From contig NC_088323.1 of the NCBI RefSeq assembly GCF_910592395.1, positions 9,424,001 to 9,488,000 on the forward strand: a stretch of 64,000 bases of DNA, in the 5' to 3' direction. Under the pieces are notes generated by a model. It was not told the DNA's origin, did no database searches, and saw only the letters and a program-made list of their open reading frames with translations. Made by a program: the position numbers and the translations under genes. Every line of letters begins with the position of its first letter. Within the stretch, counting starts at the first letter, position 1. Source of the stretch: Lineus longissimus. Lineage: Eukaryota; Nemertea; Pilidiophora; Heteronemertea; Lineidae. Shown in pieces: positions 49,283-58,597 of this stretch.

Positions 49283-51373
49283 CTATTGGTCCTCATGAAC
49301 CACCTCCTCACTTCCAACGAAATCACTGTCCTCACCATCACACTCTAGGATAGGAACACATCTCTGAATTGAACGATTCCTGAAACCGGTCTTGACTTTG
49401 ACGCGAACATTGCGGATGACACCGTCGTCTCCAGGGAATACTTCTTCGATTCGACCTAGCTCCCATTGACCGCGCACTGCACTTGGATCAACCAAAAGGA
49501 CAATGTCACCAACCTGAACCTCTCTGTCCTTCCGAAGCCACTTAGACCTTCTTTGCAATGTGGGCAAATATTCCCGAACAAACCGTGTCCAAAACTGATT
49601 TACCAAACTCTGGGTAAATTCAAATCTCTTGTGGAGATTTTTGGTTGGGTTGAATGGACCTTGTGGCGTTTCAGCCGATGCTCTTCCAAGAAGAAAGTGG
49701 TTGGGCGTTAAGGGCTGTAAATCATTGGGATCATTTGAACTATAACCCAATGGCCTGGAGTTGACCAGATTCTGGACCTCCGCGAATACTGTGGACATTT
49801 CATTCCACGTGAGGGTTTGTTGTCCAACAACTAACTTGAGACATTTCTTGACCAATTTTACAAGTGATTCATAAAATCCTCCCTGGTTTGGACTTAGAGG
49901 GGTTATAAAACGCCACTTGACTTGGTGGAGGACGGCAAATCTTTGAATTTGCTCTCGCCCTTCCTGTACAAGTTTTCTTAGCTCCTTCTCCGTGCTGATA
50001 AAGGAGCTACCATTGTCTGAGATGATAGTTGACGGCCATCCATGATGCGAGACAAATCTCCTGAAGGCATGGAGAAATGCCTGAGTGGACAAATTTTCCA
50101 CAATCTCAAGATGTACTGCCCTTACAGTACCACAGGTGAAGATGGCTCCCCAAGCCTTGGTGCTCTTATTTCTACCACATTTGAGGAAGAATGGACCAAA
50201 CAGATCAAGGCCTGTAGTACTGTAGACTGGAGCAAACAATGCAAGACGCTCACTGGGTAGGTCAGCCATCCAAGGGACCAGTGGAGACTTGCGCAATTTC
50301 CTACACACCACACAATCTCTAACAATCTGACGTGCCAAATTCCGACCTCTCAGAAACCAGTACTTTCTCCGGCCATGGCAGAGAGTACTTTCAGACCCGC
50401 AATGTCCATTTTTCCAGTGGACATTTCTCATCAACAATCTGGAAATGTGGCAAGATGCTGGGAGGAGAAAAGGATGATTTTCATCATAGGACAGCGGAGA
50501 CTTGCGAAGACGACCTCCTACCCTGAGCAAACCCTGATTGTCCTCAAAGGGAGCCAGATCCTTGCAACGAGTTTCCCAATCAATGAGCCCTCTCTGCGCA
50601 GTAGAAACCCAGTACCTTTCAGCTCTTTCTCGTTCTCCTGGTTCAAGCTCTCCGGTCTTTATATCCTCCTTTCTTGCCCTGGCCCTCAGATTACCAAAGA
50701 AGCGGAGGCACAATGCTGTCACATTGATAAGTCTAGGCCAACTTGAATAGTCTTCACACTTGATTGGTGGAACAATCTTCACAGCTGATGCAGACATATT
50801 GGGGGGTTGTCTTTCCGGTCTCTTCTCACAATCCCTTTCAGCAATCTTCGACGGCTGAGCTGGCCAATGTGTCTCTCCTTTCCTCAGAAACTCTGGCCCC
50901 TCAATCCAGCGACCGGCCATCTCTTCTGGTGTCAATCCCCTGGTGAGATCATCCGCAGGATTCTGGGCTGTTGGGACAAACTTCCAAACTGAGGGATCCC
51001 AGGTTGCCTGAATTTCAGCAACTCTTACCCCAACAAATTGCTTCAAGGAGAGAGAGTCAGACTTGACCCAGTGGAGGACAATCTCAGAATCAGACCACAA
51101 GTGGACCTCAGGCTTGGTACGCAGCTCAGAATGAATAGTCTTAGCCAGACGTGAGGCAATGAGAGCTGCCATCAGCTCAAGGCGCGGAATTGTGGTTTGG
51201 TGGAGTGGGGCCACCCTAGCCTTAGACGAGAACAGGCGGACGCTAATACCATCAGCTGTTGGCCACAGCATGTAGGCAACAGCCCCATATGCATGAATGC
51301 TGGCATCCCCGAAAACATGAAGTTGGGGAATTCCAAATGCGTCGTCTGGTTTAACTGACCTAGGGACAGACAC
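49283..51373 (-). CDS. BEL/Pao RNase H-integrase (3' part of pol)
   Basis: This frame is really open back to the frameshift near 51475; 51373 is only its first ATG, so it is the second half of the same polyprotein and not a separate gene. RNase H starts at about residue 15 (LHVFGDASIHAYGA) and includes LHLWSDSEIVLHW-type strands. Integrase has an HHCC finger (HWKNGHC to CVVCRKL, about 314-354) and the DDE core: D in GLDLFGPF (about 389), D in ISDNGSSF (about 454) and E in GGFYESLVK (about 503). The C-terminal domain (VGDIVLLVD, GQWELGRIEEV) is the usual BEL type. All catalytic residues are present. The stop is at 49283-49285. Confidence 0.93.
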   Translation of the reverse strand: MSVPRSVKPDDAFGIPQLHVFGDASIHAYGAVAYMLWPTADGISVRLFSSKARVAPLHQTTIPRLELMAALIASRLAKTIHSELRTKPEVHLWSDSEIVLHWVKSDSLSLKQFVGVRVAEIQATWDPSVWKFVPTAQNPADDLTRGLTPEEMAGRWIEGPEFLRKGETHWPAQPSKIAERDCEKRPERQPPNMSASAVKIVPPIKCEDYSSWPRLINVTALCLRFFGNLRARARKEDIKTGELEPGERERAERYWVSTAQRGLIDWETRCKDLAPFEDNQGLLRVGGRLRKSPLSYDENHPFLLPASCHISRLLMRNVHWKNGHCGSESTLCHGRRKYWFLRGRNLARQIVRDCVVCRKLRKSPLVPWMADLPSERLALFAPVYSTTGLDLFGPFFLKCGRNKSTKAWGAIFTCGTVRAVHLEIVENLSTQAFLHAFRRFVSHHGWPSTIISDNGSSFISTEKELRKLVQEGREQIQRFAVLHQVKWRFITPLSPNQGGFYESLVKLVKKCLKLVVGQQTLTWNEMSTVFAEVQNLVNSRPLGYSSNDPNDLQPLTPNHFLLGRASAETPQGPFNPTKNLHKRFEFTQSLVNQFWTRFVREYLPTLQRRSKWLRKDREVQVGDIVLLVDPSAVRGQWELGRIEEVFPGDDGVIRNVRVKVKTGFRNRSIQRCVPILECDGEDSDFVGSEEVVHEDQ

Positions 51374-54300
51374 TGTCTCAAGTTGTTTGAAACTGGAGAA
51401 AATCTCATTCCATCGCTGAACCTGGTCGGGGGGCAGACCAGTGTCCCAACCAAAGTCCTTGAGTCTCCAAATGTCTGCATGGCAATTTTGGCAGTGATTG
51501 TGACTGGGGTAGCAAGACCAAGTGGATCAAAGACAGTTGACAGATGAGACAATACAGACCTCTTAGTCAAAGACGAGTCAGGTGGATCCTTCACCTTGAA
51601 ATGGATAAAATCAGTGCTATGATCCCAAGAGACCCCAAGGGTCTTGACGCTATCGTTACCGCTACCTCCAAGACTAATAGACTCACCACTATGCACACTA
51701 GCTGGCTGACCTTCAGGTTTACCGATACCACGAGAAATGTACCACTCCTTGACTCTGAAGCTCCCTGTCGCTAGGATTTCATCAAGATCACTCATCTTGC
51801 CTCGGGCAACGTCTGTCTTTCCACAGGAATGTATCAGGTCGTCCACGTATCGATCTTCTTCTAGGACCTGGGCAGCCTCCGGATGAGACGTCTTGTGGCG
51901 CTCAGCTATCTTCAACATCACTAGGCTCGCCATGTCAGGGGATGATCGATCACCAAATGCAACTCTGGTCAGCTTGAAGATTTCAGGGTCTCTTGTGTCA
52001 TCCCGGTTTCGCCACAGAAAACGATGCACCTCGGTATCCTCAGGCTTCAACAAAATCTGAAGGAACATTTTAGAGATGTCACCCACAATAGCAACTAAGT
52101 CCTCCCTGAACCTAAGCAATACTCCAAACAAGTTTCCAATCAAATTTGGGCCCTTATATAGAAAAGAATTTAAGGAGACACCCTGGAACTGACAAGCTGG
52201 GTCAAAGACTACTCTTAGGGGTGTGCTGAGTTTATCAGGACGGTATATGCCATGATGCGGCAGATAAAACCTAGGCCTCTTCTCAAGATCACAGGGGTCA
52301 ACCCTTACGGCCCATCCCTTGTCGACATACTCCTGGACGGCGGCATTATAAAGCAAAGCCTTCTCTGGAGTACGAGACAGACTCCTTTCCAAAGAGATTA
52401 GCCTCTTCTTGGTCAGGCAATAATTGTCAGGCAAGAGACAGGGATCTCTCTTCCAGGGTAAACCGATCATGTATCGGTCCCCCTCCAGACTCACATATCT
52501 CTCCAACAGCGCTAGAGACTTCCTGTCCTCTGAGGACATGGGATCAACAGGGCATTGACAAGTTGGGGCTCTGACCCCAAGCACCTCCAGATCATACAAG
52601 TCAGACATATCGACCTTCCTAACCAGATTCACAGACAGCCGCTTAGGGGCCTTCCCCTCAGAACCGATTACATACCAACCCAGTGGGATGCGCTTGGCTA
52701 TGGGCTCAAAATCCAATCCACGCCTGACCTCTTCCTCTGAGTGGAGATGACTGTACTGAACCCCCAATATTAGGTCGACTGGACCACCAGGGTGGGAGAT
52801 GTTCAAATCCCTGAGATGAGAAAATGAATGCAAATATTCCATGTTCAAAGGTGAGACCTCAGATACTGTGCAATCCATCTCATGAGCCTCAACTAAGTGC
52901 TCCTCCCCTCCATCCAAATGGGAAATCCAGAACTTTAGTCTACGACTATCCTGCTGGCCCTGCTGTGACCCACCAACAACTTGAACTTCAATGGGCTCGT
53001 TCTTGCCCTGGAGGCCCAAACCTCTTGCAAAATCCCTCCGGATAATGTTGGTCGTTGACCCTGAATCAACCAAGACATTCCCCTGCCTGATCCTACCATT
53101 CTCAGCCCTAAACAACACCCTAACTACAGGCAGAATACCATTTTTGTCAATAGCCGCTGTGGCAGAACCTGAAAAAGGAGCAGACTGGACAATCGGAGGT
53201 GGAGAGTCAACATGTAGCATCACATGATGCCACCTAGTGCATCCAGCTTTCCCACATTTCCTCTTCGACCTGCAGTCTTTAGATCGATGACCCCTGACAA
53301 GACATGAAAAACACAGATTATGTGTCTTGACAAGATTGTGACGTTCTGAGACTGAATTACTGACAAATGTGGGGCACTCAGGCACCTTGTGTGGCTCAGA
53401 GCAGATGTAACACTTATACTTGACAGCCTGCGCAGCAAAGGAGCGACTACCGGTACCTTGCTTTTCATACTTACTACCAGCAACACCCTTGTCAGTGGAG
53501 CGGAGATCCCCAAAGTCTGGGTCGCACTTTGCCCTGACTTTCTTGCGTAGGAAATCGGACAGATCGGTTATTGATGGCGCGCGTATAGGGTCACGCTCGC
53601 GAATATGGGCGGCTGTGTCCTGCCACTTGTCAATGAGGTAATCAGGGAGACGCTGGACGATGCGGCGTAGAGTTGCAACGGCGTTCGCATCAGCGAAGTA
53701 CTGGAGGCGCATCAGACCTGCGATGACATTAATAACATCAATGGAGAAATCACGAAGTGCATCTCTAGAATTATCAATCTTTTTACCCCTTGCAATTCTA
53801 TCAATAAAGGCACGAGCAACTACACTGCGGGCCCCAAATTGGTCCTTAAGTTGTTTCAACGCGGTTGCATACATCACACCTGCACATCCTAAACCAGCTA
53901 TCAAACGTTCAGCATCACCAGAGAGATGCATTCTCAATTGCGCAAGACGGGCATCATCTTTGAGATGTGGTTTCTCATGAATGTGTAGTTTAAAGCTATC
54001 GATAAAGTCTACATAATCGATCGCTTTACCGCTGAACGATTTTATCTTTAATGTAGGAATGTCTCTACCCGCCTCTATGCGATAGAGGGCAGACGCTATA
54101 GTCAATTCACCACTGACACCACCGGGCAATACCGTCTCTTGAAACTCCACCAGTTCATCGATCCACCGGTCGAAGGTGGGCTCTGGATCCAACGCGACTC
54201 CGGCAGAGAGTCGAACACCAGACCGAATCGAAGACGGGCTGGCAAGCGGTACACCAATGGACGGTGTACTTGACAGCGACAATGGACCAGCAGCAGTCAT

Positions 54301-54879
54301 CACTGGGGACAAGCCGGGTGGCGGACCAAAACCAGGTGGCAACGTAGCAGGAACAGTCGGCAGCGAGGCGAAAAACAGCCCAGGAGGGGCCGTCGTGGCA
54401 GCAGCAGCAGTAGTACCGCTTGGCAGCGACACAGGAACCAGTCCAGCAGGGGGCGACGTGATGACAGCAGTGACTGGCGGCAATGACACAGGAACCAGTC
54501 CAGCAGGGGGCGACGTGATGACAGCAGCACCGGATGCAGGCCCACTAGTAGAAGCTGTGGGGGAAGGTGGCCGAGCTTTGGTCAGCTTCGATTGATGGGC
54601 AGCGGCTTCATCAATAAAGTTGTAATACACCTCAATCAGTTCCGCCTCCCAATGAACAAATGCATCAGCATCCGTCGAATCTTCCTCCACCAGCGAAATC
54701 ATATCAGTATTGATGTCACATGCCTGTCTAAAGTCCGCTGCAAGGGCATCCAGTTCTCGCTCAAGTCTCAGCAGCGAAATCGTGTCCTTATCGATGTTCT
54801 CTTTAAGGCGGTTGATAGCCCTCGTGCAACGGGCACGCAGTCCTTTGCGTTTGCTCTTTAAGTCTTCCATCGGCGCCAT
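51172..54879 (-). CDS. BEL/Pao Gag-protease-reverse transcriptase
   Basis: The start ATG at 54879 (MAPMEDLKSKRK) is chosen because the upstream in-frame codon is only GTG. Order of parts: a helical N-terminus (about 1-100); a proline-rich linker in which AVITSPPAGLVPVSLP occurs twice; the Gag-like domain of BEL elements (about 225-400, with FDRWIDELVEF and DYVDFIDSF); cysteine/histidine knuckles (about 486-545, CYICSEPHKVPEC and CFSCLVRGHRSKDC); an aspartic protease (VLVDSGSTTNIIRRDF, near 596); and reverse transcriptase (LRVVFDPACQ near 893, catalytic YVDD near 1009). The frame of the enzyme is lost near 51475; the last 100 residues to the stop at 51172 are out-of-frame translation. Products act in cytoplasmic particles that copy the element's RNA. 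Confidence 0.93.
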   Translation of the reverse strand: MAPMEDLKSKRKGLRARCTRAINRLKENIDKDTISLLRLERELDALAADFRQACDINTDMISLVEEDSTDADAFVHWEAELIEVYYNFIDEAAAHQSKLTKARPPSPTASTSGPASGAAVITSPPAGLVPVSLPPVTAVITSPPAGLVPVSLPSGTTAAAATTAPPGLFFASLPTVPATLPPGFGPPPGLSPVMTAAGPLSLSSTPSIGVPLASPSSIRSGVRLSAGVALDPEPTFDRWIDELVEFQETVLPGGVSGELTIASALYRIEAGRDIPTLKIKSFSGKAIDYVDFIDSFKLHIHEKPHLKDDARLAQLRMHLSGDAERLIAGLGCAGVMYATALKQLKDQFGARSVVARAFIDRIARGKKIDNSRDALRDFSIDVINVIAGLMRLQYFADANAVATLRRIVQRLPDYLIDKWQDTAAHIRERDPIRAPSITDLSDFLRKKVRAKCDPDFGDLRSTDKGVAGSKYEKQGTGSRSFAAQAVKYKCYICSEPHKVPECPTFVSNSVSERHNLVKTHNLCFSCLVRGHRSKDCRSKRKCGKAGCTRWHHVMLHVDSPPPIVQSAPFSGSATAAIDKNGILPVVRVLFRAENGRIRQGNVLVDSGSTTNIIRRDFARGLGLQGKNEPIEVQVVGGSQQGQQDSRRLKFWISHLDGGEEHLVEAHEMDCTVSEVSPLNMEYLHSFSHLRDLNISHPGGPVDLILGVQYSHLHSEEEVRRGLDFEPIAKRIPLGWYVIGSEGKAPKRLSVNLVRKVDMSDLYDLEVLGVRAPTCQCPVDPMSSEDRKSLALLERYVSLEGDRYMIGLPWKRDPCLLPDNYCLTKKRLISLERSLSRTPEKALLYNAAVQEYVDKGWAVRVDPCDLEKRPRFYLPHHGIYRPDKLSTPLRVVFDPACQFQGVSLNSFLYKGPNLIGNLFGVLLRFREDLVAIVGDISKMFLQILLKPEDTEVHRFLWRNRDDTRDPEIFKLTRVAFGDRSSPDMASLVMLKIAERHKTSHPEAAQVLEEDRYVDDLIHSCGKTDVARGKMSDLDEILATGSFRVKEWYISRGIGKPEGQPASVHSGESISLGGSGNDSVKTLGVSWDHSTDFIHFKVKDPPDSSLTKRSVLSHLSTVFDPLGLATPVTITAKIAMQTFGDSRTLVGTLVCPPTRFSDGMRFSPVSNNLRQCLSLGQLNQTTHLEFPNFMFSGMPAFMHMGLLPTCCGQQLMVLASACSRLRLGWPHSTKPQFRALS
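51470..51480 (-). other. Frameshift in BEL/Pao pol
   Basis: Between the reverse transcriptase and RNase H parts the coding frame moves by one base at atgcagacat on the minus strand. Typical family members have one continuous frame here, so this is either a one-base loss or a sequencing error. Confidence 0.8.
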
Positions 54880-54919
54880 GTCGATCTTCACCAGTGCAGA
54901 AGCAGGATTCAGAAAAGAA

Positions 54920-55236
54920 TGGTGGAGACAGGGATGGAAAACTCAACAATTCGGGAGTCGATTTCTAATCTTCTTTTAACACCATAACATGGGGTTTTCT
55001 GAATCTTGAAACCTCCCGATTCAAACCATAAAGAGTTACAAAAAACCCACAAAAAAGAGGGACGAAGTCCGCGAAGACCTTCCCTGACAAATCGAAATGG
55101 CTGAAGCGCATGTTACGTCATCGCAACTCACGACGCGGGGTTGTCTCAGCACGCGCGCAAGTTAAAGTTAGCGAAAGAACATGTCAAAGGTGACGATAGG
55201 CAAATAACTGGGAAAATAGGCGCAATATTCAAAACA
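54920..55236 (-). repeat. 5' LTR of the BEL/Pao element
   Basis: 317 bases, carrying the promoter side for the minus-strand transcript. Followed on the plus strand by the duplicated target ggcag. Confidence 0.95.
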
Positions 55237-55383
55237 GGCAGTATTATATTCATCATAAACCACACATATATTCCCAGAAATACCAAAAAATGTTGATTAA
55301 AAGGCAGTATTTGAATATATAAATATATGAATTTGAGTGTGGCCTGTAGGACTAACGCTAACCAGTTGAAGAGTATTGTTTCA

Positions 55384-56845
55384 AAATGAAACGGCCAAGG
55401 GCCATTGTGCTCACCGTATAGATATTTGGTGCTTTGGAATTCATCCAGGTTAAGAAACATTGTACATGTATAGTATATAGATCAAACCAAAGTCGGTATG
55501 ACATGTGATGTATCGTTGCTTGGAGTAAGTACCGTAATAATATCATCAGAAAAAGGCACTAATAAACGAGATATTGCACTTTTTACCTATTTTAGTTTTG
55601 GCCTCCTGGTGGCCAAGTTGAGTACCAGATCAGATCGAAATTCGCTGCCCGAGGTAACATGACTTAGGGAGTCATATGTACCAAATTTCAAGTTCCTAGC
55701 TTTAGTGGTTAAGAAACGTGCCATAGTTACAATCAAACGACCAATTTAGGCCATTTGACCTCTGTGACCTTGAAAAGCAGGTCAAATCAAAAACTCATAT
55801 GATATGTGATGTATCCTTGCTAGGAGAACCTACCATAAAAATGTTATTGAAAACGAATCACTAATAAGCGAGATATCACACTTTCTAGGTTTTCACTTTT
55901 GGCCCCCTGGTGGCCAAGTCGAGAATCAGACTGGACTGAAATCAGGGTCAGAGGTCCGCTGACCTAGGGGGTCCTTTGTACAAAGTCTCAAGTTCATAGC
56001 CTTAGGGGTTAACAAACGTTCCACAGTTATGCTCAAATGCCCAATTTACGCCATTTGACCTCTGTGACCTTGACAGGTACGTCAAATCAAAAACCCGTAT
56101 CATATGTGATGTATCCTTGCTAGGAGTATCTACCATAAATTTTTTACCAAAAGCTAATCAGATATAAGCGAGATATGGCACTATTCAAATTTTTGGTTTT
56201 GGCCCCCTGGTGGCCAAGTTAAGAATCAGACCGGACCGAAAATCAGTGTCACAGGTCATCTGACCTAGGGAGTCATGTGTACCAAGTTTAAAGTTAAGAA
56301 ACGTGCCATATTTACACACAAACGGCCAATTTACACCATTTGACCTCTGTGACCTTGAAAAGTACGCCACATCGACCTGATTTTTTGTCAACATGTAGAG
56401 CTACGTCACAGGTATCTACATACTAAATTTAAAGACTATAGGACAAATAAAGACAAAACGTGCCACTATCGGTGAAATTTTAGAGTTTGACCTCTGTGAC
56501 CTTGACAAGTAAGTCAAATCAAAAACCCGTAAGATATGTGATGTATCCTTGCTAGGGGTACCCACCATAAAAATTTTAGCAAAAACAAATCAGTAATAAA
56601 CGATTTATCGCACCTTTTAAGTTTTTGGTTTTAGCCCCCTTGTGGCCAGGTGAAGAATCAGATCGGATCGAAATTCGCTGTCGGAGGTCACGTGACCTAG
56701 GTCATAATGTGTACAAAGTTTCAAGCTCATAGCACAAGCGGTTAAGAAACGTGCCACACAGGATACGGACGACGGACGACGGACGACGGACGACGACGAC
56801 GACGACACAGGGCTATGGTATAGACTCCCCTGGCGGTGAGCCAAA
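55384..56845. mobile_element. Arm-flanked repeat element with about four internal units
   Basis: Left arm aatgaaacggccaagggcca, then gtgctcaccgtatagata; right arm after a gacgacggacgacgg microsatellite: tagactcccctggcggtgag. Core units are recognised by gtgatgtatccttgctagg (near 55505, 55806, 56107 and 56540) and by tttgacctctgtgaccttga (near 55757, 56058, 56339 and 56489). The spacing is about 301, 301 (or 281), then a shortened unit. Same orientation as the copy at 48096-48535; the BEL element lies between them. No supported coding. Confidence 0.65.
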
Positions 56846-56847
56846 AA

Positions 56848-57730
56848 GGAAACCGCGATTAATTTGTTAATTTCTTGGACCTAGCTAAATATTTTGAAAA
56901 TTGGTCACTACCATTACCTAATGATGTCCAGATGATTGAGCACGAAACAGTTCAATCAACCATGTCAGAACTGGTCTTGCACCAGATAGATGTTTTGGTA
57001 ATGATCGAACCTTGTTTGCCCAATGCAGAACTTTTGTTGCACCTCCAAATTATGCTATCCTCTTCATTATTTTTTCATTGCTCACTCCTTAAAAGTTGGA
57101 AAGGTTGCACATTTTTACAGACCAGGAAAATGCAGCTAACATTTGAGCAGCGTGTGTTTGTGGTAACAGAGTGGTTGAGGACTGGAAGCCTCCAGCAAGT
57201 AGCAGATGCATTTGGTGCGATCAGCCATGAGATTGAGTGGCCACCAAGGTTCCCTGACCTCACCCCCTGTGGGTTTGTTTGTGAGGACATCTTAAGAAAA
57301 GTTGCCTCCACAAGATATCAATGACCGATGTGCCGCAATCGTAGCTGCAGTTGAGACCTTAAGAGGACATAGAGACGTAATCAGAAATGCATTGAGAACC
57401 AGATCTGAAGTTTGTGTTGAAAGGAATGAAGGGTATGTCGAAGGACACTGGAGTAAGGTTGAGACAGGAATAAGCACCCAGATGATAAATCACTGAATAA
57501 AACTTTTGCTAAGGACACACTAGTCTCACTTCTTTGTCGGAATTACTCTGCGGTGAATCTGGTGCAAAACCAGTTCTGACATGGTAGATTGAACTGCTTT
57601 GTGCTCAGTCATCTGTGACAGTTAATTGGTGTCATAAGAAGGATGACATCATTAGGTAATAAATGGTTGTTGCCAATTTCCAAAATATCAAGCCATGTCC
57701 AAGAAATTAACAAATTAATCTCGGTTTCCT
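56848..57730 (+). mobile_element. Mariner-like deletion derivative with long terminal repeats
   Basis: Terminal inverted repeats of about 140 bases or more: ggaaaccgcgattaatttgt on the left against the complement of acaaattaatctcggtttcc on the right. Matching continues through the acctaatgatgtc and ccatgtcagaactgg words to about 56985 and 57558. It abuts the right arm of the preceding element with no unique sequence between. The interior keeps two transposase pieces (see next entry). Confidence 0.75.
57132..57496 (+). pseudogene. Remnant of a Tc1/mariner-type transposase
   Basis: From the ATG at 57132 the frame gives MQLTFEQRVFVVTEWLRTGS, a helix-turn-helix start common in one group of animal mariner-like transposases. 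After about 30 residues it jumps to EIEWPPRFPDLTPCGF, the block around the last catalytic D (usually WPARSPDLTP). The remainder is in another frame (PPQDINDRCAAIVAAVETLR to VERNEGYVEGHW). The central catalytic part is deleted and the frame is broken. Confidence 0.7.
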
Positions 57731-58530
57731 TTTTTTGAGACACTATGTTAACTACCCTCAATGCACTTAAATAATGGTATTTGTTCCGTAAGTGATTGTT
57801 TGATGTCGGTGAATGTTCAGTTGCTGACGGCTTTTGCTTCTGTCTGATTTTGAAATACATGCAGAAATAAATTCATGAAACGCCTCAGATTTTGCCCTAC
57901 CTACTGTCAATGTTGGTCATTTGGCCCCGAAGATGCATTTATTATGTTTATGGAATCCTAAACCAATGATAAGAGCCCTCACGTGCCCGACCACCAGATA
58001 AGCGGTAGGTTTTTAAAGTTTCTGAAACTTTTCCAATTTTCGGCGAACAGGTAGATATTAAATATTACTGCTGTGTGCCATGATAAAATATAATATGCTC
58101 ACTATGGTTTGAACAAATCTTTTGCGATGACTTTGTGATCTTGTTGCAAATGTGGTGATGGAGATACCAAATGGACAGTGCATTACCTTCAATACTTTTA
58201 CGTGTGTTGTCAGTGGGTGTGTGCTCTTATTCACAAGTGTCTGTGCATGAACGAACAATTTTTGTGGCATGCAAGTCGCAGTGACAAAAAGCACCAGTTT
58301 GCTTAATTTAGGTTCAATGCTCTGCATCACAATAGCTACGTAACAATATGTGAACCTTGTGCGTAGAGGGTAGGGGTCGATTTTCGTAATCGATTACCTT
58401 TACAAAGGAATCGATTTCGAATAAGCTGATGCATTGTTTTGTTTGAATCAATATTACCAAATACAATTGTGTTATCATCGATTAAAAGCTAAAAGTACAT
58501 GTAGTAAAGAAAGTACATCCGAGGCTTAGT
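57731..58530. other. Intergenic sequence, nothing recognised
   Basis: AT-rich, with an imperfect aatcgattac/ggaatcgattt palindrome near 58389. No supported gene. Confidence 0.4.
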
Positions 58531-58597
58531 GTCTGCGTTGAGATACCAATACCCTCTGTGTTGTTAAAATTCCGTCGAAACCCGCGCCGGTTTTCAA
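58531..58597. repeat. Fragment shared with block A (inverted)
   Basis: aaaattccgtcgaaacccgc and gttgagataccaata are the reverse of sequence near 11245-11310 in block A, so this part of block A belongs to a dispersed family. Confidence 0.7.

Larger units (their letters stand above)
48810..55236 (-). mobile_element. BEL/Pao LTR retrotransposon, nearly intact
   Basis: Two 317-bp LTRs (48810-49126 and 54920-55236) start TG and end CA. I see two differences between them (near 49040 and 49093), so the insertion is young. A perfect 5-bp target duplication, ggcag, lies at 48805-48809 and 55237-55241. The coding strand is minus, so the 5' LTR is the right-hand one. The interior encodes Gag, protease, reverse transcriptase, RNase H and integrase in the order typical of BEL/Pao. 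One base appears to be missing in pol near 51475, separating two long frames; otherwise the coding region is open. The spacing between 5' LTR and start codon is about 40 bases. A purine-rich ggagga precedes the 3' LTR. Confidence 0.97.

Noticed and set aside
49466-50746. Plus-strand frames across the BEL element
   Set aside because: They are antisense shadows of the integrase and RNase H coding sequence.
54176-54595. Glycine-rich plus-strand frame of 139 codons
   Set aside because: It is the complement of the proline-rich Gag linker of the BEL element.
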